64,000 nt of DNA, from positions 186,001 through 250,000 of the forward strand of contig NZ_BMED01000005.1 of assembly GCF_014636315.1 (NCBI RefSeq), in the 5' to 3' direction. A program made the position numbers and the translations under genes. The DNA comes from Parundibacterium terreum (lineage in GTDB: Bacteria; Pseudomonadota; Gammaproteobacteria; Burkholderiales; Burkholderiaceae_D). Positions within the stretch are counted from its first letter, which is position 1; each line of letters begins with the position of its first letter. Below, piece after piece: positions 33,804-42,340 of this stretch. Below the pieces are notes generated by a model that saw nothing but the letters and a program-made list of their open reading frames with translations, ran no database searches and was not told the origin of the DNA.

Positions 33804-36167
33804 ATGAAATTACATATCGAGAACTTCGAGCACTTTACTTTGCCTAAATTACGCCGACATGTGTTGGCATTAGCTGCATTCGCTGTATGTTCTGGTAGCG
33901 CAATGGCGATCGAACCATTCGTAGTAAAAGATATCCGAGTTGAAGGGATTCAGCGTACCGAGGCGGGAACGGTATTCAGTTATCTTCCTGTGCGCGTAGG
34001 CGAGACATTTGATGACGCAAAAAGTACGACAGCGATCAAATCCTTGTACGCCACGGGCTTCTTCAAGGATGTGCAGATCGAAGTGCAGGATGGGGTCCTG
34101 ATCGTCCTGCTGGAAGAGCGCCCATCGATTGCCGGCGTGGATTTTACCGGCACCAAGGAATTTGAAAAAGACAACCTGATCAAGGCGCTGAAAGATATCG
34201 GCGTTGGTGAGTCTCGCATTTTCGATAAAGCATCGGTAGATCGCGCCGAACAAGAGTTGAAGCGTCAGTACCTGTCGCGCGGCTTGTATGGTGTGCAGAT
34301 CACGACTACGGTCACGCCTATCGAGCGCAACCGCGTTAACGTGACCTTTGCCGTCGATGAAGGTGAAGTCGCCCGTATCGCACAAATCAATATCATCGGC
34401 AACAAGGCCTTTTCCGACAGCGAATTGCGCGAGATGCTGGCCTTGACAACGCCGGGCTGGTTTACCTGGTACACGAAGGCGGATCAATATTCCAAGCAGA
34501 AATTGTCCGGCGATCTGGAAACGCTGAAGTCGTTCTACCAGAACCGCGGCTACCTGGAAATGCAGGTGGAATCGACGCAGATTTCCATTACACCTGACAA
34601 GAAAGACATCTACATCACCATCAATCTGATTGAAGGCGATAAATACACAGTATCGGATATCAAGCTGGAAGGCGAAATGTTCGGCCGCGAGCAGGAATTG
34701 TCGTCGCTGGTATTGCTGAAGAGCGGCGATACCTATAATGCGGCGCGCCTGACGGAAAGCACCAAGCGTATTTCCGAGCGACTGGGTAATTTCGGCTATG
34801 CGTTTGCCAACGTCAATGCCAACCCATTGCTGAACAAGGAAAAACGGGAAGTCGCGTTTACCATCTTTGTTGATCCGGGCAAGCGCGTGTATGTGCGCAA
34901 AATCAATCTCGCAGGTAATACCAGGACCAGGGATGAAGTTATCCGCCGCGAATTCCGCCAGTTTGAAAGCTCATGGTACGACGGCGAGAAAATCAAGCTG
35001 TCGCGCGACCGCGTAGACCGTCTGGGTTACTTCAAGGAAGTCACTATCGAGACGCCTGAAGTGGCCACCAGCACCGACCAGGTAGACGTGAACCTGACGG
35101 TAACTGAACGTCCGACCGGTAATATCCAGTTGGGTGCAGGTTATTCGCAGACGGAAAGGCTGACCTTGTCCGGCTCCATCCAGCAGGCCAATGCCTTCGG
35201 TAGTGGTGACACGATAGGACTGGAAGTTAATACCAGCTCCCTGTACCGTACGATTGCGCTGTCGCATACCAATCCTTACTTTACCGATGACGGCGTCAGC
35301 AAGAGTACGGAATTGTATGTGCGTACTACCCGTCCTGTTATCGGCAGCGTCGGTGACTACCGGATCCAGACTACCGGCGGCAAGCTGAGTTTTGGCGTAC
35401 CATTCTCCGAAGTGGATACTGTCTTCTTCGGTATCGGTTTTGAGCGTACTGTGGTTGAAACCTTCTACGGCAGCCCTTACCGCTACCTGAAGTATGTGGC
35501 TGACTACGGTACTGCAGAGAAAGATCCGACATCGATCAACTATGGTGTCGGCGATGCCATCACCAACTCTTTCCCGCTGACTGCCGCATGGCAAAGGGAT
35601 AGCCGTGACAGTGCGCTGGTGCCGACGGTTGGTCGTTATCAACGTGCCAACCTTGAGTTGTCGGCAACAGGCAGCTTCAAGTACTACCGTGCAACTTATC
35701 AGGCTCAGTTGTTCAAGCCCATCTGGCGCTCGCTGACCCTGGCTTTGAACGGTGAGTTCGACTACGGGCATGGACTGGGCGGCAAGCCTTATCCTTTGTT
35801 TAAGAACTACTATGCCGGTGGTATCGGCTCCGTCCGTGGTTACGAGTCATCTACGCTGGGTACCAAGGATCCAAACGGCGATGCGCTGGGCGGTGCAACA
35901 AGGTTGTTTGGTAATGTAGAATTACAAGCGCCTTTCCCAGGTTCGGGTAACGATAAGAGCTTGCGCGTATTCACCTTCTTCGATTTCGGTAACGTATTTG
36001 ACGAAAATCAGAAGATACGCGTGCAGGATTTGAGGGCGGCGGTTGGTGTCGGCCTGAGCTGGATTTCACCGGTCGGTCCGCTGAAACTCAGCTTCGGTAA
36101 ACCTGTGAATGCCAAGCCTGAAGACAAGAAACAGGCATTCCAGTTTAACCTGGGTGGCGGTTTCTAA
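33804..36167 (+). CDS. bamA: outer membrane protein assembly factor BamA
   Basis: A 787-residue Omp85 protein that inserts beta-barrel proteins into the outer membrane. It has a signal peptide (hydrophobic LALAAFAVCSGSAMA, cleavage after Ala35-like site), then five POTRA domains (about residues 36-370, each beginning like FVVKDIRVEGIQRTEAGTVF) and a 16-strand barrel (about 380-787). The barrel holds the conserved RGY-type loop sequence VRGYESSTLGTKDPNGDALG and ends with the outer-membrane signature FNLGGGF. It is followed by skp, the periplasmic chaperone that delivers its substrates, and lipid A genes. Confidence 0.97.
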   Translation: MKLHIENFEHFTLPKLRRHVLALAAFAVCSGSAMAIEPFVVKDIRVEGIQRTEAGTVFSYLPVRVGETFDDAKSTTAIKSLYATGFFKDVQIEVQDGVLIVLLEERPSIAGVDFTGTKEFEKDNLIKALKDIGVGESRIFDKASVDRAEQELKRQYLSRGLYGVQITTTVTPIERNRVNVTFAVDEGEVARIAQINIIGNKAFSDSELREMLALTTPGWFTWYTKADQYSKQKLSGDLETLKSFYQNRGYLEMQVESTQISITPDKKDIYITINLIEGDKYTVSDIKLEGEMFGREQELSSLVLLKSGDTYNAARLTESTKRISERLGNFGYAFANVNANPLLNKEKREVAFTIFVDPGKRVYVRKINLAGNTRTRDEVIRREFRQFESSWYDGEKIKLSRDRVDRLGYFKEVTIETPEVATSTDQVDVNLTVTERPTGNIQLGAGYSQTERLTLSGSIQQANAFGSGDTIGLEVNTSSLYRTIALSHTNPYFTDDGVSKSTELYVRTTRPVIGSVGDYRIQTTGGKLSFGVPFSEVDTVFFGIGFERTVVETFYGSPYRYLKYVADYGTAEKDPTSINYGVGDAITNSFPLTAAWQRDSRDSALVPTVGRYQRANLELSATGSFKYYRATYQAQLFKPIWRSLTLALNGEFDYGHGLGGKPYPLFKNYYAGGIGSVRGYESSTLGTKDPNGDALGGATRLFGNVELQAPFPGSGNDKSLRVFTFFDFGNVFDENQKIRVQDLRAAVGVGLSWISPVGPLKLSFGKPVNAKPEDKKQAFQFNLGGGF

Positions 36168-36212
36168 AGATACAATGGCGGTGTGTTAATTTATGCAATG
36201 CGGAGAAATATT

Positions 36213-36731
36213 TTGAAGCAATTTACTACCCCAACCATTTTGCTCCGAAGCCTGATGATGTATGTGGCCTGCCTGGGCGTATTTGGTCAGGCACATGCGC
36301 AGGATGTGAAAATCGGTTATATAGATGCACAGCGCCTGTTGCAGTCGGCTTCTGCGAAAGCAGCCGAGGAAAAAATGGCGCAGGAGTTTTCCAAGCGCAA
36401 TAAAGAGCTCCAGGATCTTGCTACCAAGATCAAGACCATGGCCGAGAAATATGACAAGGATGCTCCTGTCATGTCCGAGGGCGATCGTATCAAGAAACAG
36501 CGCGAGCTGACTGATCTGGATCAGGACTTCAAGCGCAAGCAGCGTATCTTCAATGAAGATGTGAACCAGCGCAGGAGTGAGGAACTGGCCAGTTTTTCCG
36601 ACCGCGTAAAGAAGGCAGTGAAACAGATCGCCGAAGCTGAAAAGTACGACATCGTTTTGCAGGAAGAGCCAATTTATTACAATCCTCGCGTAGATCTTAC
36701 CGAGAAAGTACTTAAAGCTATCTCCAAGTAA
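36213..36731 (+). CDS. skp: periplasmic chaperone Skp (OmpH)
   Basis: A 172-residue OmpH-family protein. I place the start at the TTG at 36213, behind GGAGA at 7-base spacing; an upstream ATG at 36198 has no visible ribosome-binding site. From there a signal peptide (LLRSLMMYVACLGVFGQAHA) ends before DVKIGYIDAQRLLQSAS, the conserved beta-strand start of Skp. The rest is two long helices forming the jellyfish-like coiled tentacles (about 50-140; KIKTMAEKYDKDA, KQRELTDLDQDFKRKQR), then VRLQEE-like closing strands. Skp trimers hold unfolded outer-membrane proteins on the way to BamA. Confidence 0.92.
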   Translation: MKQFTTPTILLRSLMMYVACLGVFGQAHAQDVKIGYIDAQRLLQSASAKAAEEKMAQEFSKRNKELQDLATKIKTMAEKYDKDAPVMSEGDRIKKQRELTDLDQDFKRKQRIFNEDVNQRRSEELASFSDRVKKAVKQIAEAEKYDIVLQEEPIYYNPRVDLTEKVLKAISK

Positions 36732-36739
36732 AAAACACC

Positions 36740-37795
36740 ATGACCACCGTAAGCATTCGGCTGGGAGAATTGGTCGATCGCTTCGGTGGTCAATTAATTG
36801 GCAGCCCCGATATCCAGGTAGCCGGCATTGCTCCTTTGAGCGATGCGGATGAACGCTACCTTACTTTCCTCACCAATCCCAAATTCAGGTCGCAGGCCGA
36901 GCTGACACGTGCAGCTGCGCTGATACTGTCTGCCAAGGACCTGGAGCATGTCGGTCCGGTATACACCGGGGCACGCATCGTTGCCGACAATCCGTATGCC
37001 TATTTTGCGCACGTTGCCCAGCACTTTGCGTCGCTACAGGCGATACCGCCTGAGCAGGGCGTGCATCCGACGGCCCATGTAAGCCCGCATGCGATAGTGG
37101 CGCCCACTGCCAGCATAGGCCCGAATGCAACGGTGGAGGCCGAGGCGGTAATCGGCGAGCATGCCGTGATCGGCGCCGGCGTATTCATCGGGCGCGGCGT
37201 CAGCATAGGTGACGGCACCCGCTTGTTTGCCAATGTCACCATTTATGATTACTGCGTGATCGGCCAGCGTTGCACGATACAGTCCGGCGCGGTGATCGGC
37301 GCCGAAGGCTTTGGCTTTGCCAATGAGAGCGGCAAATGGGTCAAAATTCCACAGACCGGCCGCGTGCTGATCGGCGACCATGTCGAAATCGGCGCCAACA
37401 CCACGATCGACCGCGGCGCTTTGGCGGACACCGTCATTGAAGAGGGTGTGATACTGGATAACCAGATCCAGATTGGCCACAACTGCCATATAGGCGCCTA
37501 TACTGCGATGGCAGGCTGCGTCGGCGTGGCCGGCAGCGCGAAGATAGGCAAGTATTGCACTTTTGGCGGCGCTGCAATGGTGCTCGGGCATTTGACCATT
37601 GCCGACAAGGTTCATATTTCGTCCGGGAGCATGGTCTCCCGTTCCATACTGGAGCCAGGCCAGTACACAGGCTTCTATCCGCTGGCAAAAAATGCAGACT
37701 GGGAAAAATCTGCCGCGATCGTCCGTAATTTGTCGACGATGCGGGAAAAAATCCGCCAGCTGGAAAAAACAATCAAATCGCTCACTGAAAAGTAA
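36740..37795 (+). CDS. lpxD: UDP-3-O-acyl-glucosamine N-acyltransferase
   Basis: A 351-residue left-handed beta-helix enzyme adding the second acyl chain in lipid A synthesis. The N-terminal uridine-binding domain (about 1-100, PLSDADERYLTFLTNPKF) is followed by hexapeptide repeats; the catalytic His is in the region IQIGHNCHIGAYTAMAGCVG, and the C-terminal helix REKIRQLEKTIKSL follows. It lies 8 bp after skp. Trimeric and cytoplasmic. Confidence 0.96.
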   Translation: MTTVSIRLGELVDRFGGQLIGSPDIQVAGIAPLSDADERYLTFLTNPKFRSQAELTRAAALILSAKDLEHVGPVYTGARIVADNPYAYFAHVAQHFASLQAIPPEQGVHPTAHVSPHAIVAPTASIGPNATVEAEAVIGEHAVIGAGVFIGRGVSIGDGTRLFANVTIYDYCVIGQRCTIQSGAVIGAEGFGFANESGKWVKIPQTGRVLIGDHVEIGANTTIDRGALADTVIEEGVILDNQIQIGHNCHIGAYTAMAGCVGVAGSAKIGKYCTFGGAAMVLGHLTIADKVHISSGSMVSRSILEPGQYTGFYPLAKNADWEKSAAIVRNLSTMREKIRQLEKTIKSLTEK

Positions 37796-37797
37796 TA

Positions 37798-38286
37798 ATG
37801 AATACCTTAGACATCAATCAGATCAAGCAATATCTTCCTCATCGCTATCCCATGCTGCTGGTGGACCGCGTCCTGAACTGGGAAAGCGGCAAATCCATCA
37901 CGGCGATCAAGAACGTGACTGCGAATGAAGAATTCTTCAACGGCCATTTCCCCAATAAGCCGGTGATGCCTGGCGTGTTGATGATAGAAGCGCTGGCGCA
38001 GACTGCCGCGATCCTGTCCTTCCTGACGATGGGGCAAAAGCCGGATGAGAGCACACTGGTCTACTTCCTGGGCATAGACGGTGCGCGCTTCAAGCGCCCT
38101 GTGGAGCCGGGCGATCAATTGAAGATGGAAGTGGAAATCGTGCGCGTTGCGCGCGGCATCTGGAAATATAAGGCCAAGGGTTCAGTCGATGGACAACTGG
38201 CGGTAGAGGGTGAGCTGATGTGCACCATGCGCACAGCCAATGACGTGCCTGTGAACCTGCCTGCAGGCACTGTGGCCGGAGAATAA
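37798..38286 (+). CDS. fabZ: 3-hydroxyacyl-ACP dehydratase FabZ
   Basis: A 162-residue hot-dog-fold dehydratase acting on 3-hydroxyacyl-ACP in fatty acid elongation. It competes with LpxA for the hydroxyacyl-ACP pool, which explains its position between lpxD and lpxA. Conserved start IKQYLPHRYPMLLVDRVL and the catalytic His and Glu in NGHFPNKPVMPGVLMIEALA are clear. Two bases after the lpxD stop, one base before lpxA. Confidence 0.97.
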   Translation: MNTLDINQIKQYLPHRYPMLLVDRVLNWESGKSITAIKNVTANEEFFNGHFPNKPVMPGVLMIEALAQTAAILSFLTMGQKPDESTLVYFLGIDGARFKRPVEPGDQLKMEVEIVRVARGIWKYKAKGSVDGQLAVEGELMCTMRTANDVPVNLPAGTVAGE

Positions 38287-38287
38287 G

Positions 38288-39076
38288 ATGAGTATCCATC
38301 CAACTGCAGTCATCGATCCCAAGGCCAATCTCGATAGCTCGGTCGAGGTGGGGCCTTATTCCGTCATCGGCCCTAATGTCAATATCGGCGCCGGCAGCAA
38401 GATAGGCCCGCACGTGGTGATTGATGGCCATACGACGATAGGGCGCGATAACAAACTGTTCCAGTTTTCTTCCATAGGCGGCGCTCCGCAGGACAAGAAA
38501 TATGCGGGCGAGCCGACCCGGCTGGAAATCGGCGACCGCAACGTGATCCGTGAATTCTGTACCTTCAACCTGGGTACGACCCAGGATGGCGGTGTGACTA
38601 CGGTCGGCAACGACAACTGGATCATGGCCTATGTGCATCTGGCGCATGACTGCCATGTGGGTAGCAACACGATTTTCGCCAACAATGCGCAGTTGGCGGG
38701 CCATGTGCATATCGGCGACTGGGTGATCCTGGGTGGTTTTACCAATATCCACCAATTCTGCCGCGTGGGTTCGCACGCGATGACAGGCATGGGTACGACG
38801 CTGACGCAGGACGTTCCTCCTTTTGTGATGTTGTCCGGTAATCCGGCAGCCGCACATGGCATCAATGCCGAAGGCCTGAAGCGCCGCGGCTTTAGCCGCG
38901 AACAAATTGCAGCCATCCGTCAAGCCTACAAGCTGATCTACAAGTCTGGCCTGACTCTGGAAGAGGCAAAATCTGCTCTGGATACCGAGCAGGCGGCACT
39001 GGCCGCGAGCGAAGCGATGCACATGCAGGCAATGCGCAGCTTCCTGGATACGACCACGCGCGGCATCGTCCGCTAA
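38288..39076 (+). CDS. lpxA: acyl-ACP-UDP-N-acetylglucosamine O-acyltransferase
   Basis: A 262-residue hexapeptide-repeat enzyme, first step of lipid A synthesis. IHPTAVIDPKANLDSSVEVG starts the beta-helix; HLAHDCHVGSNTIFANNAQ contains the catalytic His, and GLKRRGFSREQIAAIRQAY begins the helical C-terminal domain. It follows fabZ by one base. Lipid A acylation needs a 3-hydroxyacyl-ACP whose chain length cannot be told by eye. Confidence 0.97.
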   Translation: MSIHPTAVIDPKANLDSSVEVGPYSVIGPNVNIGAGSKIGPHVVIDGHTTIGRDNKLFQFSSIGGAPQDKKYAGEPTRLEIGDRNVIREFCTFNLGTTQDGGVTTVGNDNWIMAYVHLAHDCHVGSNTIFANNAQLAGHVHIGDWVILGGFTNIHQFCRVGSHAMTGMGTTLTQDVPPFVMLSGNPAAAHGINAEGLKRRGFSREQIAAIRQAYKLIYKSGLTLEEAKSALDTEQAALAASEAMHMQAMRSFLDTTTRGIVR

Positions 39077-39078
39077 GC

Positions 39079-40251
39079 TTGTCAGTGAACAGTCCAATCA
39101 ATCGCCCCATTATTTCGATGGTTGCAGGCGAGACCTCCGGCGACTTGCTGGCGGGCCGCCTGTTGTCCGGCCTGCGGCCGCAATTGCCGGATTCCTTGAT
39201 GCACGGCATAGGCGGTCCCCGCATGGCGGAGCATGGCTTTGTCAATGACTGGCCCATGGACAAGCTGGCGGTGCGTGGCCTGTTTGAAGTACTGGCTCAT
39301 TACCGTGAAATTAGCGGCATACGCAAGCAATTGCGCGAACGGCTGCTGGTGGAAAAACCGGAAGTGTTCATCGGCGTGGATGCGCCGGATTTCAATCTGG
39401 ATCTGGAGATCCAGTTGAAACAGGCCGGCATCCCAACCATGCATTACATCAGCCCGTCGATCTGGGCCTGGCGCGGCGGCCGTATCAAGAAGATCGCGCA
39501 GGCTGTTTCGCATATGCTGGTGGTTTTTCCGTTTGAAGAGCAGATTTACCGCGATGCAGGCATTCCGGTGACCTATGTCGGTCACCCCTTGGCGCAGGTC
39601 ATTCCGCTGCAGCCTGACGTGGCTGCGGCAAGAACGGAGCTCGGCCTGCCGCTGGACGCGACGATCGTCACCATCCTGCCCGGCAGCCGCATGTCCGAAC
39701 TGAAATACAATACTGAAGCCTTCATCGCCGCTGCCAAGCTATTGCTGCAGCATGACCCGAAGATACAGATAGTCGTGCCCATGGCTGGTACGAAGCAGCG
39801 CAGCTACTACATCAAACTGGTGGTTGAAGCCGGCCTGGAAGAAGTGCCGGTACTCTTGATCGACGGCCAGTCGCACGCCGCGATTGCCGCCGCCGATGCA
39901 GTGCTGGTTGCCTCCGGTACCGCCTCGCTGGAGGTGGCGCTGTTCAAGAAGCCCATGGTCATTGCCTACAAGATGATGGAAGCCTCGTGGCAGATATTGC
40001 GCCACCTGGGCTACCAGCCATGGATAGGCTTGCCCAATATCATCGCGCGTGATTTTGTTGTGCCGGAATTCCTGCAGCATGCCGCATCGCCACAGGCATT
40101 GGCGGATTCACTGTTGAAGCAGTTGAATGATGCCGGCCTCAGGGATTCGCTGAAGCAACGCTTTACCGACATGCACCATAGCCTGTTGCTGGACACGGCC
40201 AACGTTTCCGCTCAAGCCGTATTAGAATTGATGGCAAGCCGCAAGGCCTGA
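39079..40251 (+). CDS. lpxB: lipid A disaccharide synthase
   Basis: A 390-residue GT19-family glycosyltransferase joining UDP-diacylglucosamine and lipid X. It starts with TTG at 39079 (or GTG at 39085); no ATG fits and the lpxA stop lies two bases earlier. The family opening ISMVAGETSGDLLAGRLL, the GIGGPRMAEHGF motif and the central SPSIWAWRGGRIKKIAQ are intact. Further down, ILPGSRMSELKYN and the UDP-binding GTASLEVALFKKPMVIAYKM occur in family order. Peripheral membrane enzyme at the inner face. In many relatives rnhB follows; here it is tatD instead. Confidence 0.96.
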   Translation: MSVNSPINRPIISMVAGETSGDLLAGRLLSGLRPQLPDSLMHGIGGPRMAEHGFVNDWPMDKLAVRGLFEVLAHYREISGIRKQLRERLLVEKPEVFIGVDAPDFNLDLEIQLKQAGIPTMHYISPSIWAWRGGRIKKIAQAVSHMLVVFPFEEQIYRDAGIPVTYVGHPLAQVIPLQPDVAAARTELGLPLDATIVTILPGSRMSELKYNTEAFIAAAKLLLQHDPKIQIVVPMAGTKQRSYYIKLVVEAGLEEVPVLLIDGQSHAAIAAADAVLVASGTASLEVALFKKPMVIAYKMMEASWQILRHLGYQPWIGLPNIIARDFVVPEFLQHAASPQALADSLLKQLNDAGLRDSLKQRFTDMHHSLLLDTANVSAQAVLELMASRKA

Positions 40252-40290
40252 GCTTTTCCGGCACCACTTAATTTTCTCCTGGTTCTACGC

Positions 40291-41070
40291 ATGTATATCG
40301 ATTCTCATTGCCATATCAATTTCCCCGAACTGGCCTCCCGCCTGCCTGAGATCATGGCAAAGATGGAGGAGAACGGGGTCACGCATGCGCTGTGCGTGTC
40401 GGTGGACTTGCCTGATTTCCCGCAGGTGCTGGAACTTGCGGAAAAGTATCCGAATATTTATGCATCCGTGGGCGTGCATCCGGATTATCCGGATACTGAA
40501 GAGCCTAGCGCCGAGCAACTGGTGAGATTGTCCCAGCACCCGAAGATCGTCGCGATAGGCGAGACCGGCTTGGACTATTTTCGCCTGCAAGGCGATCTGG
40601 AATGGCAGCGCGAGCGCTTCCGGCAGCACATACGTGCATCCCGTGCCACCGGCAAACCGCTGATCATCCATACCCGCTCCGCATCCGCAGACACCATACG
40701 CATCATGCAGGAAGAGCGCGCGGGTACCGACAAGGGCGGGGCTGCCGGCGTGATGCACTGCTTTACTGAGTCGCTAGAGGTGGCGCAGGCGGCCATAGAA
40801 ATGGGCTTTTACATTTCCTTCTCCGGCATAGTCACGTTCAAGAGCGCCAAGGAATTGCAGGCTGTGGCGCGCGAGCTGCCTATGGAGCGTATCTTGATCG
40901 AAACCGATTCGCCTTATCTGGCGCCGGTACCTCATCGCGGCAAGATGAATGAGCCCGGCTTCGTCAAGCATGTTGCGGAATACCTGGCTGACCTGAAGCA
41001 GGTGCCTCTGAAGCAGGTGCAGCAGATCACGACAGAAAACTTCTTCAAGCTGTTCAAGATTGCACAGTGA
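40291..41070 (+). CDS. TatD-family metal-dependent deoxyribonuclease
   Basis: A 259-residue TIM-barrel metallohydrolase. Metal-binding motifs: YIDSHCHINF at the N-terminus, GVHPDYPDTEE, AIGETGLDYFRLQGD (Glu ligand), KPLIIHTRSA, GVMHCFTESLE and LIETDSPYLAPVPHRGK. TatD-type proteins act as 3'-5' exonucleases or nucleases in DNA repair. Several paralogues exist in most genomes (TatD, YcfH, YjjV), and this one most resembles YcfH; the symbol is left blank. It overlaps the ankyrin gene (GTGA). The 39-bp gap after lpxB has no terminator, so it may be read from the lipid A operon. Confidence 0.9.
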   Translation: MYIDSHCHINFPELASRLPEIMAKMEENGVTHALCVSVDLPDFPQVLELAEKYPNIYASVGVHPDYPDTEEPSAEQLVRLSQHPKIVAIGETGLDYFRLQGDLEWQRERFRQHIRASRATGKPLIIHTRSASADTIRIMQEERAGTDKGGAAGVMHCFTESLEVAQAAIEMGFYISFSGIVTFKSAKELQAVARELPMERILIETDSPYLAPVPHRGKMNEPGFVKHVAEYLADLKQVPLKQVQQITTENFFKLFKIAQ

Positions 41071-41819
41071 GTTCGCATCCATCCTTGAAGTTCAAATTGA
41101 ATAAAGTGCGCATGCCTAAAAATTATAGTTTGCTCGCCCAGGCGCTGGTTTGCCGCTGCCGGTCCGGTTTGCGGCTTGCTCTTATTATCGCTTTCTCGGC
41201 GATATGCTGCATCGCCACGCCTGCTGCCACAGCCGGCGCGTATGACGATTATCTGGTGGCGGTCAAGTTTGACGACATTAATGTCCTGCGCACTTTGCTC
41301 AAGCGCGGCATGGATCCGAATACGGTTGAAAAGGTGCGCGGCGAATCCGGCATGATGATCGCCTTGCGCGAAAATTCGATGAAGGTGTTTGATGCCTTGC
41401 TCACAGCGGATGGCATCAATATCGAGGCGAAATCAAAAAATGGCGATACTGCACTGATGATCGCCAGCTTCATGGGTAATCTGGAGGCCGTCAACAAATT
41501 GATTGCCGCTGACGCCGAGATCAACCGGCCAGGCTGGACTCCCTTGCACTACGCAGCGGCCAAAGGCGACCCGGTGATCATCTCAGTCTTGTTGGAAAAT
41601 TATGCGTATATTGATGCAGCATCCCCCAATCGCACCACGCCGTTGATGATGGCCGTGCGTTCAGGAAAAACGCCGGCAGTAAAGCTGCTGATGGAGGAGG
41701 GGGCTGACATAACATTGAAAAATGACGTGGGTATGACGGCCCTCGATTTTGCTGTCGATCTGGAGTTAAAAGAGATCACCGGCATGCTGCGTGCAGCCTT
41801 AAAACAACAGGCGAAATAG
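41067..41819 (+). CDS. exported ankyrin-repeat protein
   Basis: A 250-residue protein made of ankyrin repeats behind an N-terminal hydrophobic segment (LRLALIIAFSAICCIATPAA, about residues 35-54), probably a signal peptide or anchor with an Ala-rich cleavage site. The start is uncertain: GTG at 41067 overlaps the tatD stop (GTGA), while the ATG at 41112 gives a shorter, more typical signal sequence. Repeats are seen at about residues 85-210, with consensus pieces GDTALMIASFMGNLEAVNKL, GWTPLHYAAAKGDPVIISVL, RTTPLMMAVRSGKTPAVKLL and GMTALDFAVD. Periplasmic ankyrin proteins in Burkholderiales are common but mostly uncharacterised; a protein-binding role is the only safe statement. Confidence 0.88.
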   Translation: MSSHPSLKFKLNKVRMPKNYSLLAQALVCRCRSGLRLALIIAFSAICCIATPAATAGAYDDYLVAVKFDDINVLRTLLKRGMDPNTVEKVRGESGMMIALRENSMKVFDALLTADGINIEAKSKNGDTALMIASFMGNLEAVNKLIAADAEINRPGWTPLHYAAAKGDPVIISVLLENYAYIDAASPNRTTPLMMAVRSGKTPAVKLLMEEGADITLKNDVGMTALDFAVDLELKEITGMLRAALKQQAK

Positions 41820-42097
41820 CACCAGCTTCGACTTCTTTTGCCGCTCCGGCAAATGCCGGGAAAATCAATATCAAATGATATTGCCAGCCTATTGCCATCG
41901 TGCTACAGTTCGCGCTTCGCTTTAATGGAGCACATTCTGTGGATAGTTATAGTAGTCGATCTTGTATCGACCACATAATGGCAGAGTAGGCGCGCATCCT
42001 GCCGCTAATCTGCCAAAATGGCGGGTAGCGGTGTCAATCAGCTGATCAAAGCTGCATTTTTACTGACCCAATTTATTTCTGCGTTTCACCACGCATC

Positions 42098-42127
42098 TTG
42101 TCGTAGCTGTCACATTTACCCTATATA
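42098..42127 (+). promoter_or_regulatory. sigma-70-type promoter of the ABC importer operon
   Basis: TTGTCG (42098-42103) and TATATA (42122-42127) with an 18-bp spacer. Transcription would start near 42134, giving a leader of about 205 bases before the permease ATG. Confidence 0.55.
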
Positions 42128-42208
42128 GTCTGCATCAGGCTATATCCGGTCCAGTGTGCTCGTGCATGGTGGGCGCTTATGATATTCCGTGTTGATCGGA
42201 GCCGTTCT

Positions 42209-42228
42209 CGATAATGTTCACATTATCG
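42209..42228 (+). promoter_or_regulatory. 8-bp inverted repeat in the ABC importer leader
   Basis: CGATAATG (42209-42216), TTCA, CATTATCG (42221-42228): a perfect hairpin in the predicted transcript, or a palindromic operator downstream of the promoter. It ends 112 bases before the permease start. Confidence 0.5.
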
Positions 42229-42340
42229 TTTGCCGGTAAGGGAGGTTTTTTGTATTTCATCATCAGCAATCAGGTAAATCTGGTCAAGCCGGCGTACGCC
42301 GTTGCCACGCCCGGATATTTGCGGCAAGCGGAGGGGCAGC

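Larger units (their letters stand above)
41820..42340. other. 521-bp leader region before the ABC importer
   Basis: Non-coding stretch between the ankyrin gene and the ABC permease. It contains a good promoter (42098-42127) and a hairpin (42209-42228). The about 205-base leader this predicts is long enough for a riboswitch or attenuator, but I recognise no known riboswitch consensus. Confidence 0.6.
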
